The notes beneath the pieces are model-generated. The model saw only the letters and a list, made by a program, of their open reading frames with translations, had not been told where the DNA came from and ran no database searches. Position numbers and translations under genes: made by a program. Positions 35,401 through 41,397 of a stretch of DNA of 64,000 nt are shown piece after piece. The stretch lies in NCBI RefSeq assembly GCF_001612685.1, contig NZ_BDAY01000034.1, forward strand, positions 58,771-122,770, given 5' to 3'. Within the stretch, counting starts at the first letter, position 1. Every line of letters begins with the position of its first letter. This DNA is from Nocardia altamirensis NBRC 108246 (GTDB taxonomy: Bacteria > Actinomycetota > Actinomycetes > Mycobacteriales > Mycobacteriaceae).

Positions 35401-36784
35401 CCCCGGTGCCGCGCTGGCGCGCACCATCGGCCCGTTCGCGACCAACTATCCGCTGCGGCTCGAGCTGGACCGGATCGACAGCGACGAGGCGTTCCACGGC
35501 GGTCCGGCGATGGGCGCGGCGATCCGCGCGGTGAAGCGGCAACGACGGGCGGTGCCCGACAACGGGATCGGGTTCGGCCTGCTGCGCTACCTCAATCCGG
35601 ACACGGCCGCACAGCTGGGCGCACCTGGTGTGCTGCCGGGACAGATCAGCTTCCGCCACCGCGGCGGGACCACCGCAGGCGATGTTCCCGCCGGGCTCGA
35701 CGGCCTGGGATGGACGCCGACCGACCTGTTCGGCAACCTGTCGGCCGCAGGCGATCCCGAGCTCCCGGTGCAGTCGGTGCTCGAGGTGACCACGACCGTG
35801 GTCGGCGGTCGGCTGCGTGCGGACTTCACCTTCCCGCAGACGCTGCTGCACCGCGCCGACATCGCCGGGCTGGCGGGTCTGTGGCTCGACGTGCTCGGTG
35901 CGGCAGCCGAATTCGCGCATTCACCGGCCGCGCAGCTCGCGGCGGCCGAGGAGGCGGCGGAGATCGCCGCCGACCGTCAAGCATTCGCGCCGGAAGCCAC
36001 CCTCGGGCTGGACGTGGTGTTGCCGATCCGGCACGGCGGCACCGAGCCCGCGCTGTTCTGCATCCACCCGTCCTCCGGAATCTCCTGGAGTTACCTGGGA
36101 TTCGCGCAGGTGCTGCGGCAGGGGCGGCCGATCTTCGCCATGCAGGCACCCGATCTCAGCGGTCGGGAACCGTCCCTGCGCTCCATCGAAGAGTTCGCTG
36201 AGCGGTACGTCCGCGAGATTCGCCTGCTCCAGCCCTCCGGCCCGTACCACCTGCTCGGCTGGTCGTTCGGCGGGCTGATCGCGCACGCGATCGCGGCCAG
36301 ACTGCAGGCGGACGGCCAGCGGGTCGGCCTTGTCGCCCTGCTGGATTCCGATACCGCCGATGTCGACAGCGCCGACGTCGAGCACCTCACCGCGGGGGCT
36401 TTCGTCAACAGCTTCGGCGCGATCTTCGGGATCCACGATGTGCCCGCCGACGCCACCGCGAGCCAGGCGGCCGACCTCATCCGCGACCGGCTCGGCGGTG
36501 TGCCGATCGTCGACGCGGACATGATCGAGCGACTGACCGAGTCCTACAACGCGGCGGCGCGCTCCCGAGTGGGCTACCAGCGCCCCGTATTCGACGGTGA
36601 CCTGCTGTATTTCAGCGCAACCGTGGACAGCTCCGACATCGTCGGCCCGGACGGCTGGCGGCCGTACGCGACCGGCGCGGTCATCAACCACGACATCGAG
36701 GTCACGCACAACGAGCTGACCGCACCGCACGTGCTGCCGACCATCGCGCGGATAGTCGACGAACATCTGGAAGGACAACAATGA
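23495..36784 (+). CDS. Three-module nonribosomal peptide synthetase, C-A-T-E-C-A-T-C-A-T-E*-TE
   Basis: 4,429 residues from ATG 23495 (AGGAC 9 nt upstream). Domains, approximate residues: C1 18-460 (HHIVLDG 149-155); A1 469-960 (YTSGSTG 623-629); T1 Ser1007 in LGGDSI; E1 1062-1510 (HHLVTDG 1189-1195); C2 1546-1990 (HHLVLDG from 1679); A2 2000-2495 (YTSGSTG 2155); T2 Ser2542 in LGGNSL; C3 2600-3050 (HHISADG from 2732); A3 3067-3575 (YTSGSTG 3221); T3 Ser3621; E2 3675-4140, where the catalytic motif reads HPLLVDD (3814-3820); thioesterase 4170-4425 with GWSFGG, Ser4257. C1 resembles EntF-type starter domains, implying an acyl or aryl cap delivered in trans. E1 would give a D residue at position 1; E2 looks inactive. 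Hand-aligned pocket residues: A1 D-I-E-N-I-G-G-V-T-K (closest to ornithine-type codes), A2 D-A-F-V-S-A-L-I-W-K, A3 D-A-L-M-A-G-L-V-V-K (unassigned). No MbtH or phosphopantetheinyl transferase gene is nearby. The stop overlaps the exporter ATPase start. Confidence 0.95.
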   Translation: MQQPSPSPIETGAGLPEGAFALSAAQRGIWFAQHIAGDTPISIAQYVELSGPVDLDLLAQAARQAGREFGTGYLRLLEIDGHPYQFVDTTLDDSLNTVDFRGERDPEAAAHAWMRAEYEAPLELTRDRLVRVTMLRIAEDRWFWYSRIHHIVLDGMGALTVVQRTGEIYNAVIEGKEPPAAKAEDLRKIVEADLAYRNSDRFGADREHWMAHLDGMADPVSLAGRSADVDAHPSRVAGALPQETAVLLDAVAKAASSGVAPTVVAAFGAYLAAMTGAPEVILSLPVSARTTAILRRSGGMIANVVPLRLRLTPSTTVGDVIHAAQGELTGALRRQRYRQEDIVRDLGWAMDEAASFGPSVNLMMVDTRIQLGAVTGRLHVLTSGLIDDLFVNLYPGVGGESTHIDFQANGNLYSDAELAAHHRRFLLFLHEFLAAGPQAALSTVPVVSADEQALLVPARGPAGVAAQTLPDILTAGAALAPDAVAIKAESVSLTYRQVDAYTNQLARVLLAAGAGPERTVAISIPRSAESVLAMIAVAKTGAAFVPIDPTYPADRIEHMIGDSGVVAGVTVAAARKSLPDRVEWLILDDNATERRVGARKTAAITAAERPTALHLDQVAYIIYTSGSTGLPKGVAVAHRGLANLATGSGAGFGVHADSVVAHAVSPSFDISVEEILVTLAAGATLAVVPPSAYAGEEMAQVLRAHRVTHLNVTPTVVGSLDPATLPDLRTVIVGGDACPPELVAKWSGRTLLNGYGPTETTVTTTLSAALVPGAPVTIGSLVRGVTAVVLDPWLRPVPPGTVGELYLAGPGLARGYHQRNGLTAGRFVANPYQAGARMYRTGDLVRWSTHHDRLELEYQGRSDFQVKVRGFRIELGEIDAALQRQPEVDFAITLGAETGSGATALVSYVLPKPGAEAHPEALKAAAGETLPAYMVPAVVMILDSIPLTPLGKVDRKALPAPDFGARTIVSRAPSTPKEAALAALFAEVLGLETVGVDESFFALGGDSIVSIQLVSRAKAAGIGLSARDVFERKTVAALAAVATEVRAQVVHELPGGGVGGVELTPIVHAMLAQGPTWQRYSQAVLIGLPADMTRSQLVAAVQALIDQHDLLRSTLRRTEDGWTWEVAERGSVDADGLVEVRTAGADVDVSTEQALQHAADLLDPAAGVVARFVLIERAAADPVCWLVLHHLVTDGVTWRILLPDLATAAFGGTLAPVGTSFRRWAHGQAAQAGERTAELALWQRILATPDPALGAGPLDPALDVVATMAQRETRIATELAHTVLTAAPDRFHCSADDVLLAALAMAVSRWRGRTATLAHPSPDHHPSRSRFATLFTLEGHGRMDAIVPGADVARTAGWFTSVYPVAVDLTGIDLAEAFAGGAAAGAAIKTAKEQLRAVPDKGVGFGMLRYLDASTGAALAGGPTPQLSFNYLGRATTGADTGPWLPQRFASTQDDRAPLAAVVDINAVLTDAGLEVTWAYATRLLDAADVDRLAELWHEALRALAAHAETAGAGGRTPSDFALVPVTQPQIETWERGYPNLADVWPLSPLQYGLLFHALYDSDTADGYTVQSLLTLAGTVDASRLRTAAAALVSRHENLRVAFVETDDGPRQLVLADAEIHWQDIDLTSIQDPEERRRELDRVIALDARTRFDLTRPPLIRFTLVRTEADAYRFLLTNHHLVLDGWSTPLLVRELLTLYVTSGDASALPPAHSYREFLSWLAEQNDAESLAAWTESLAGIDTPTRAVPSLAGIESTETGMLSTELSADAVARLEAAARESGATVNTLVQAAWAMLLAMLTGRTDVVFGGTVSGRPPELAGVEEMVGLFINTLPVRVRLDPAEKVVDLLARVQAEQARLLDHQHVGLAAIHQAVGLAELFDTLTVFESYPIDREALSQALDIAGMRVIDVEGTDATPYPLNLMVIPLRGSNGNDTLRISLKFMADQLDPAAAQPLLDRFVRLLTQLADNPRALVSQLQYCDDAERATLLPVHGAASLPLRTLPEILAAGAQLGGEGIAVSAGDLTMSYRELDAWSNRFARVLLKRGVGREVFVVLALTRSLESVVAVWALAKSGAAFAPLDPNYPVERIEHMLTDSKAPIGVTVTAFGETLPGTIDWLLLDDLNTIRRVMTVSDAPITDAERGGPIDIDQTAYLIYTSGSTGKPKAVLLSHRGVANLVSTQRETLDLDETSSALQVASPSFDASVFELLTAHGAGGRLVVSPPDVYGGTELERLLRAERVTHAVITPSALATMEPTDLDDLRVLSVAGEAATPELIERWAPGRRMVNLYGPTEFSIWATGPAELVAGEPITIGGPVRGAATMVLDTWLRPVPVGVAGELYLAGPALARGYFNRFEMTASRFVADPYGVPGERMYRTGDMVRWVHGRADELELEYLGRSDFQVKIRGLRIELGEIDAVLSRDDEVEYAVTIGRAGPAGATVLVSYVLPPEGVRLDTERLRVRVAAELPGYMVPSYLVVLDTIPLTPVGKLDRKALPVPDFSETHRPYLAPRTPVEQAVAAVFSDVLGQGRVSVDASFFELGGNSLSATKVVARVNSTLGATIALRDLFDAPTIAQLSARVVPSVDIVPGSFAPAPRIRPDRIPLSPAQQRMWVLNRLDPGSPAYNIAVALRLTGDLDVEAMRAALADVVARHESLRTIYPADADGPRQVIVATEMAAPALTVVPTEDGATLREQLNLLTGKGFDISKEPPLRVGLFRPAAVDAPAVHVVVLVVHHISADGASMAPLATDLVAAYSERAAGADTTRVPLPVQYADFALWHRELLGAESDPDSLAAKQIRYWTDTLAGAPDVLELPADRPRPAVQSMRSADVEFAIDAELHRAMVEFAAARQVSLFMVVHATLAVLLARLGGTDDVVVGTPVAGRGHAALDDLVGMFVNTLALRTQVDPGASFADFLTAVRSADLDAFAATDVSFERLVQALNPARSTAHHPLFQVSLSLQNFVEPVLELPGLRIEVEDFDRRASQFDLTFDLRERFDETGPAGLACVLTYATDLFDEATVTSYATRWRRVLATVLAAPDVRLADIDILDERERAALIPVHGLDSVGTTTLPALLAATVARYPDRPALVAAGDTTTYRELDAHANRLARLLLGAGAGPETVVALGLPRSPDLLTGMWAAAKIGAAFLPVDPKHPIERIDHMLTDSSARVGLTMSAYRPMLPDSTRWLVLDDPHFVLHWSTASARPLRERELPRPIRLDNPAWLIYTSGSTGTPKGVAVSHRGIADFVAAQGDLLDLGEESRVLHVASPSFDASILEALMAFGWGGASVVSPPEVFGGSALAELIDAEQVTHVMITPSALATIDPAEVSGVQVLAVGGEAVGAELIDRWCAPRRGRRGMRMVNLYGPTEFTVVATGSALSPGTPVTLGPPIRGAAALVLDGRLQPVPVGVAGELFLAGHALARGYHARPGLTAGRFVANPYGAPGERMYRTGDLVRWTYGSGAASRAGAEPGLVLEYLGRTDFQVKVRGQRIELGEIDAVLGKLDGVDFALTLGVTGPAGSTALVAYLVRKPSVELDLAQVREAAAETLPGYMVPSAFVVLDEIPLTAVGKLDRKALPAPDFSAEETEYRAPRTATEEALAQIIAELLGLDKVGIDASFFDLGGDSILAIQLVSRAKQRGIDCTPLQVFEHRTVAALAAAVAGPVEALAELPGGGIGALPLTPMMRSLIDVGGGRRHPARTAVLELPIGIEHDQVIATVAAAVDRHDMLRARLSRHDALDWRLQVGEPGSVDVGALVHRIEFDAAADPVDLREYVTAELDSATHRLDPANGVVLRCLWLDPIGDAGRRTRAGLLVVLAHPLLVDDASWRILLPDLLAAWAQVSVGNTPVLAETGTSMRRWAHALTDEARTAQRVLELGYWQGVLAHADPPLGVRALDPVIDKARRLRTVRCEVSEDVTAAVLTELPTRFAGAADDILLTALTLALLRWRAQRSGDRRPDVLLRLEGHGRPEQAIPGAALARTIGPFATNYPLRLELDRIDSDEAFHGGPAMGAAIRAVKRQRRAVPDNGIGFGLLRYLNPDTAAQLGAPGVLPGQISFRHRGGTTAGDVPAGLDGLGWTPTDLFGNLSAAGDPELPVQSVLEVTTTVVGGRLRADFTFPQTLLHRADIAGLAGLWLDVLGAAAEFAHSPAAQLAAAEEAAEIAADRQAFAPEATLGLDVVLPIRHGGTEPALFCIHPSSGISWSYLGFAQVLRQGRPIFAMQAPDLSGREPSLRSIEEFAERYVREIRLLQPSGPYHLLGWSFGGLIAHAIAARLQADGQRVGLVALLDSDTADVDSADVEHLTAGAFVNSFGAIFGIHDVPADATASQAADLIRDRLGGVPIVDADMIERLTESYNAAARSRVGYQRPVFDGDLLYFSATVDSSDIVGPDGWRPYATGAVINHDIEVTHNELTAPHVLPTIARIVDEHLEGQQ

Positions 36785-37779
36785 ATGCCGATCAGGGAGT
36801 TGTGGTCGAAGGAATCGAGAAGTCGTTCGGCGCCGTAAAGGCGCTGCGCGGAGTCGATTTCACGGCCGCGCCGGGCGAAATCCTCGGCATCCTCGGCCCG
36901 AACGGCGCAGGCAAGACCACCATGGTGAACATCTTGTCGACGCTCATCGCGCCCGACCACGGCCGGGCGCTGGTCGCCGGGCACGACGTCGTCGCCGATC
37001 CGGCGGCGGTGCGCCGATCCATCATGCTGACCGGGCAGTACGCCGCGCTCGACGACATGCTCAGCGGCTACGAGAATCTCGTGATGTTCGGCAGGCTGAT
37101 GGGTCTGCGCAAGCGCGCCGCTCGTGCCCGCGCGGACGAACTGCTCACCGAATTCGACCTCGTCGCCGCGGCGGGCCGCCGGGTCGGCACCTATTCGGGC
37201 GGCATGCGGCGGCGCATCGACATCGCGTGCGGTCTCGTCGTGCGCCCGGACGTGGTGTTCCTCGACGAACCGACCACCGGGCTCGATCCGCGCAGCAGGC
37301 AAGGGGTGTGGGATCTGGTGCGCAGCTTCAAAAAAGCGGGCATCACCACCCTGCTCACCACGCAGTATCTGGAAGAGGCCGACGCGCTGAGCGACCGGAT
37401 CATCGTCATCGACCACGGCGTGGTGATCGCGCAGGGCACCGCGGATGAACTGAAATCCAGAACCGGCGGCAGCTACTGCGAGGTGGTGCCGCTGGATCTG
37501 AAGGACCTGACCGTCATCGCCAGCGCACTGGGTTCGCTACTGCCGGAAGACAATCGCGCCGCGCTCACGCCGGACTCGGATCGCATCACCATCCCAGCGC
37601 CGGACGGTGCGAAGACACTCGCGGAGGCGCTGCGCCGCCTGGACGGAGCACACGTGGAGCTGGTCGACATCGCGTTGCGCAGGCCGTCGCTGGACGACGT
37701 GTTCCTGCAGCTCACCGGACATCTCGCCTCCGCGGACGGCGCGGACTCGAAAGCTGCTGATGTGGAGGCGGTTTCATGA
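36781..37779 (+). CDS. ABC exporter ATP-binding protein, DrrA-like, NRPS operon
   Basis: 332 residues. Walker A GPNGAGKT near 39-46, signature YSGGMRRRIDIA near 138-149, Walker B VVFLDEPTTGLD near 158-169, and the DrrA-type C-terminus with IALRRPSLDDVFLQLTGHLA. The ATG overlaps the NRPS stop (ATGA at 36781-36784), so the exporter is coupled to the synthetase. DrrA-type ATPases with two separate permeases export lipophilic products such as daunorubicin and, in mycobacteria, PDIM-type lipids, so an amphipathic peptide product is a reasonable expectation. The substrate is inferred only from the operon. Confidence 0.93.
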   Translation: MNADQGVVVEGIEKSFGAVKALRGVDFTAAPGEILGILGPNGAGKTTMVNILSTLIAPDHGRALVAGHDVVADPAAVRRSIMLTGQYAALDDMLSGYENLVMFGRLMGLRKRAARARADELLTEFDLVAAAGRRVGTYSGGMRRRIDIACGLVVRPDVVFLDEPTTGLDPRSRQGVWDLVRSFKKAGITTLLTTQYLEEADALSDRIIVIDHGVVIAQGTADELKSRTGGSYCEVVPLDLKDLTVIASALGSLLPEDNRAALTPDSDRITIPAPDGAKTLAEALRRLDGAHVELVDIALRRPSLDDVFLQLTGHLASADGADSKAADVEAVS

Positions 37780-38594
37780 CGACAGGCACCTGGCTGGCCG
37801 ATGTCGGCGCCACGCCTGCCCGCGCACGACAGTGGTGGGTGCTCACCACCAGGCTGATCGTGCCCTCGGTCAAGACCGGTGAGGTACTCACCTCGCTGCT
37901 CGCGCCCGCGACCTTCACCGCGGGCTTCTACATTCCGCTGAAGACGGTGATGACGTTCGCGGGCACCGGCTTCAGCAGTTACGCGCAGTTCATGATGCCC
38001 CTCGTCGTACTCCAGGCCGCCGCGTTCACCGCCATTTCGGCCGCGTTCCGCTCGGCAACCGACTCGGTGGCCGGACTCAATCGGCGGTTCGGGTCGATGC
38101 CGATCGGCAGTTTCGTCCCCGTCGCGGCGCGGATGTCCGGCAACATCTTCCGGTTGGCGTTGTCGCTGTGCTCGGCGATCATCTGCGGCTACGTCATCGG
38201 GTTCCGGTTCTATCTCGATACCGCGCACATCGTCGCCTTCCTACTGCTGTCGATGCTCATCGGCACCGCATTGACGCTCGGCGCCGATGTGATCGGCACG
38301 CTGTCGCGGAGCCCGGAGGCGACCACGCAGGCACTGGTGCTGCCGCCCTTGATCTTCGGCATGCTGTCGACCGGACTGGCTCCGGCACACCAATTTCCGG
38401 CCTGGGTACAGCCGTTCGTGCGCAATCAGCCGGTATCGCAGTTCGTGATCGGCTTGCGCGCACTGGCGGGCGACACACTGGGCAACGCGGGCCAGGTGAC
38501 GTGGTCGCTGCTCGGTCCGTCGCTGGCATGGATCGCCGCGATCCTCATCGTGTGCATTCCGCTGACCATCCGGTTGAATTCGGGGAGGGCATGA
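37776..38594 (+). CDS. ABC-2 exporter permease 1, DrrB-like, NRPS operon
   Basis: 272 residues, about six transmembrane segments with hydrophobic stretches near 45-65, 70-92, 125-148, 150-172, 185-203 and 240-262. A conserved tail motif PAWVQPFVRNQPVSQFVIGLRALAG precedes the last helix, and the second permease of the operon has the matching PTWIQPVVRNQPMSVAVDAMKALA, so the two are paralogues that probably form the heterodimeric membrane channel. It overlaps the ATPase gene and the next permease gene by 4 nt each. Export of the NRPS product is inferred from this coupling. Confidence 0.9.
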   Translation: MTTGTWLADVGATPARARQWWVLTTRLIVPSVKTGEVLTSLLAPATFTAGFYIPLKTVMTFAGTGFSSYAQFMMPLVVLQAAAFTAISAAFRSATDSVAGLNRRFGSMPIGSFVPVAARMSGNIFRLALSLCSAIICGYVIGFRFYLDTAHIVAFLLLSMLIGTALTLGADVIGTLSRSPEATTQALVLPPLIFGMLSTGLAPAHQFPAWVQPFVRNQPVSQFVIGLRALAGDTLGNAGQVTWSLLGPSLAWIAAILIVCIPLTIRLNSGRA

Positions 38595-39412
38595 TGACAC
38601 TGCTTGCCGATCGCGGGGACGTCACCCGCGTCGAATCCGAGGTCTCCTACGCAGCGCTGGTGCGGCACACGGCGATTCAGACGCAACGCCTGTTGCTGCG
38701 CTGGGTGCGCAATCCGATCACCGTGCTGGAAGCGTTGATCATTCCGTGTCTGCTGCTGATCATGCTGGAAACGGTGGTCGGCGGCCAGATCCGGCGGTTC
38801 ACCGGCGAGAGCGCACTCTACGGTTCGGTGCCGATGGTCACCATCACCGGTGCGGTCTCCGGCGCCGTCGGCTGCGGCGTGCTGCTCGGCCGGGAACGGG
38901 AGGCGGGCCTGCTCGCCCGCTTCTGGGTGCTGCCCGTGCACCGGGCGTCCGGCCTCACCTCGCGCATCGTCGCCGAAGGCTGCCGCATCTTCGCAGGCAC
39001 GCTGGCCATCCTTCTCGTCGGCTATCTGCTCGGATTCCGGTTCCATCAGGGCGTGCCCGCGACACTCCTATTCTTGGCTATCCCGGTGCTTTTCGGCCTC
39101 GCCTTCGCGACCATCGTCACCGCGTTCGCCGTGTTCAACGCCAAAGCCGCTCTGGTGGAAGGGATCACCATCCTGACGTCGCTGATGATGTTCTTCAGCA
39201 CCGGTTTCGTCCCGCTGGCCGCCTACCCCACCTGGATCCAGCCGGTGGTCCGCAACCAACCCATGTCGGTGGCTGTCGACGCCATGAAGGCCCTGGCGCT
39301 GGAGGGTCCGCTGGCTCGTCCGCTCACCCTCACGTTCGTGTGGTCGATCAGCGCGATCGTGCTCTTCGCCATCCCCGCAACCATCGGCTACCGCCGGGCC
39401 AGCAGGCGTTAG
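38591..39412 (+). CDS. ABC-2 exporter permease 2, DrrC-like, NRPS operon
   Basis: 273 residues from ATG 38591 (overlapping ATGA; a second ATG follows at 38594). About six hydrophobic helices; the first is EALIIPCLLLIMLETVVGG and the next region holds GAVSGAVGCGVLLGREREAGLLARFWVLPVHRASG, the ABC-2 coupling-helix pattern. It is the last gene of the NRPS-exporter unit and is followed 17 bp later by a strong hairpin. A long overlapping upstream reading of this frame lies inside permease 1 and was rejected. Confidence 0.9.
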   Translation: MMTLLADRGDVTRVESEVSYAALVRHTAIQTQRLLLRWVRNPITVLEALIIPCLLLIMLETVVGGQIRRFTGESALYGSVPMVTITGAVSGAVGCGVLLGREREAGLLARFWVLPVHRASGLTSRIVAEGCRIFAGTLAILLVGYLLGFRFHQGVPATLLFLAIPVLFGLAFATIVTAFAVFNAKAALVEGITILTSLMMFFSTGFVPLAAYPTWIQPVVRNQPMSVAVDAMKALALEGPLARPLTLTFVWSISAIVLFAIPATIGYRRASRR

Positions 39413-39429
39413 CCGCTGGTTGTACCGAC

Positions 39430-39464
39430 GCCGACGCCCCACCACAGCGTGGTGGGGCGTCGGC
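39430..39464. terminator. Bidirectional terminator closing the NRPS-exporter operon
   Basis: Perfect 16-bp arms GCCGACGCCCCACCAC (39430-39445) and GTGGTGGGGCGTCGGC (39449-39464) with a 3-nt loop, between convergent genes ending at 39412 (+) and 39502 (-). Confidence 0.82.
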
Positions 39465-39501
39465 TATTCGTTCGATGGATGAAACTCGGTGACCCGCAGT
39501 G

Positions 39502-39900
39502 CTATTCGGCGGCGAGCTGGCGGGCAAGGGCCCAGATCACCAGGACATCGATGGCGATGATGACCAGGGACCAGAACGGGTAGATCGGGGCGAACAGGAA
39601 GTTGTCCAGAATGCTGAGCACCGCCATCACAATGCCTGCGAGGTAGCCCCAGGTCTTGCCCGTGACAATGCCGAAGCCCGCGACCAGGATGAGCACCGCG
39701 ATGACGACGTGGATCCACCCCCAGGTCGACACGTCGATGAGGAACACCTGGTCTTCGGAGACGACGAAGATATCGCGTCCGGCGATCGCAGCGATGGCCG
39801 TCAGCAGGTGCAGCAAACCGGTGAGCAGGATCAGGACGCCGGCGAAGATCGTCATGTCGCTGATCACCGGGCCGGTCTTGGTGGGGCCGGGACTGGTCAT
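39502..39900 (-). CDS. DUF7144-like four-helix membrane protein
   Basis: 132 residues from ATG 39900 with GGAAGGAG about 10 nt upstream. Four hydrophobic helices are evident: ISDMTIFAGVLILLTGLLHLL, WGWIHVVIAVLILVAGFGI, WGYLAGIVMAVLSILDNFL and YPFWSLVIIAIDVLVIWALA. The spacing and the Trp/Gly pattern fit the small DUF7144 membrane family common in actinobacteria, which has no known function. It is a lone minus-strand gene divergent from nrdF. Confidence 0.75.
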   Translation of the reverse strand: MTSPGPTKTGPVISDMTIFAGVLILLTGLLHLLTAIAAIAGRDIFVVSEDQVFLIDVSTWGWIHVVIAVLILVAGFGIVTGKTWGYLAGIVMAVLSILDNFLFAPIYPFWSLVIIAIDVLVIWALARQLAAE

Positions 39901-40193
39901 AACACACACTCCTTCCGAAACGCGTGCACACCTATTCGGCTCAACGTATCCCCGCGGCACGGGAAATCGGCGCAGGTCGGCGGGTGGGTCGGGCGGGCGG
40001 GTCGCGACGCGGCAAACCTGTCGCAGCTGGCGGGTGCGTCGATACACCGAGGACGCAGGAGATCCAGCAGACCGCAGGCAAACGATCGGCGGCGCGCCAG
40101 CACCGATGTGGTCGATCGCGGCCGCGTGCAGCACAATAGGGTCCGCACGCGATGACCCCGGCATTGTTCGCCTCGGTGACGTACATCGCTGCG

Positions 40194-40241
40194 ACACAAG
40201 GTCTTGTGCTACGCGGACTTGTCACCCCCAAGGAGTAGTGT
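40194..40241. promoter_or_regulatory. Tandem NrdR-like boxes upstream of nrdF
   Basis: Box 1 ACACAAGGTCTTGTGC (40194-40209) and box 2 CCCCAAGGAGTAGTGT (40226-40241) resemble the 16-bp NrdR consensus (ACAC-W-A...T-W-GTGT). Their starts are exactly 32 bp apart, the three-turn spacing usual for NrdR pairs. They sit 67-114 bp before the nrdF start. NrdR represses ribonucleotide reductase genes when dATP is high. Matching was done by eye. Confidence 0.7.
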
Positions 40242-40307
40242 CCAAGGGAGCAAATCCGGGATAGCTCTGTGGCTGCTCAACGGGCTCGGGAAAGGTGTGG
40301 AGGCAGG

Positions 40308-41270
40308 ATGAAACTGATCGATCGGGTATCGGCCATCAACTGGAATCGGGTGCCCGACGAGAAGGATGCCGAGGTCTGGGACCGGCTCACCGGCAACTTC
40401 TGGCTGCCCGAGAAGGTTCCGGTGTCCAACGACATCCCCTCGTGGGGCACGTTGACCGCCGACGAAAAGCAGCTGACCATGCGGGTCTTCACCGGCCTCA
40501 CGCTGCTGGACACCATTCAGGGCACGGTCGGCGCGGTCAGCCTCATCCCGGACGCGCTCACCCCGCACGAGGAGGCGGTGTACACCAACATCGCGTTCAT
40601 GGAGTCGGTGCACGCGAAGAGCTACAGCTCGATCTTCTCCACGCTGTGCTCGACCCGCGAGATCGACGACGCGTTCCGCTGGTCGGAGGAGAACCGCAAC
40701 CTGCAGCGCAAAGCCGAGATCGTGCTCGAGTACTACAACGGCGACGATCCGCTCAAGCGCAAGGTCGCCTCGACGCTGCTGGAGAGCTTCCTCTTCTACT
40801 CGGGCTTCTACCTGCCGATGTACTGGTCCTCGCGGGCCAAGCTCACCAACACCGCCGACCTGATCAGGCTGATCATCCGCGACGAGGCCGTGCACGGCTA
40901 CTACATCGGCTACAAGTACCAGAAGGGTCTGGAACTGGTCAGCCAGGCCGAGCGCGACGAGCTGAAGAACTACACCTTCGAGCTGCTGTTCGAGCTGTAC
41001 GACAACGAGGTCGACTACACCCAGGACCTCTACGACGAGGTCGGCCTCACCGAGGACGTCAAGAAGTTCCTGCGCTACAATGCGAACAAGGCGCTGATGA
41101 ACCTCGGCTACGAGGGACTGTTCCCGAAGGACGAAACCGAGGTGAACCCGGCGATCCTCTCGGCGCTCTCGCCGAACGCCGACGAGAACCACGACTTCTT
41201 CTCCGGTTCCGGCTCCAGTTACGTGATCGGCAAGGCCGTCAACACCGAAGACGAAGACTGGGAGTTCTGA
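40308..41270 (+). CDS. nrdF: Class Ib ribonucleotide reductase small subunit
   Basis: 320 residues from ATG 40308 (GGAGGCAGG upstream). Ligands of the dimetal site are visible: Asp in TGLTLLDTIQG, EEAVYTNIAFMESVHAKSYSSIF (Glu and His, followed by the radical-site Tyr), the central Glu of LLESFLFYSGF, and IIRDEAVHGYYIGYKYQ (Glu and His). The length matches NrdF. It forms the Mn or Fe tyrosyl-radical subunit that pairs with NrdE to make deoxyribonucleotides. Unlike the usual nrdHIE-F arrangement, the partner genes lie ~17 kb away on the other strand; tandem NrdR boxes at both places suggest shared control. A hairpin follows the stop. Confidence 0.96.
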   Translation: MKLIDRVSAINWNRVPDEKDAEVWDRLTGNFWLPEKVPVSNDIPSWGTLTADEKQLTMRVFTGLTLLDTIQGTVGAVSLIPDALTPHEEAVYTNIAFMESVHAKSYSSIFSTLCSTREIDDAFRWSEENRNLQRKAEIVLEYYNGDDPLKRKVASTLLESFLFYSGFYLPMYWSSRAKLTNTADLIRLIIRDEAVHGYYIGYKYQKGLELVSQAERDELKNYTFELLFELYDNEVDYTQDLYDEVGLTEDVKKFLRYNANKALMNLGYEGLFPKDETEVNPAILSALSPNADENHDFFSGSGSSYVIGKAVNTEDEDWEF

Positions 41271-41283
41271 GTCACTTCCGAAT

Positions 41284-41315
41284 GCGGGCCTGCTGCGGAT
41301 TCGTGGCAGGCCCGC
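41284..41315 (+). terminator. Terminator of nrdF
   Basis: Perfect 10-bp arms GCGGGCCTGC (41284-41293) and GCAGGCCCGC (41306-41315), 14 bp past the nrdF stop. Confidence 0.7.
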
Positions 41316-41397
41316 TTCGGGTCACGGATCCTGTTGTCGGCCGACAGGTTCGGTAGGCGGACCAGATGCGTGCCCCGCGTAGGCCAACGGCCGCACC

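Noticed and set aside
23453..36781. Long antisense frames opposite the NRPS (up to more than 900 codons)
   Set aside because: High-GC coding DNA commonly leaves its opposite strand open. The antisense products are Arg/Gly/His-rich with no motifs, while the sense frame has complete NRPS domains.
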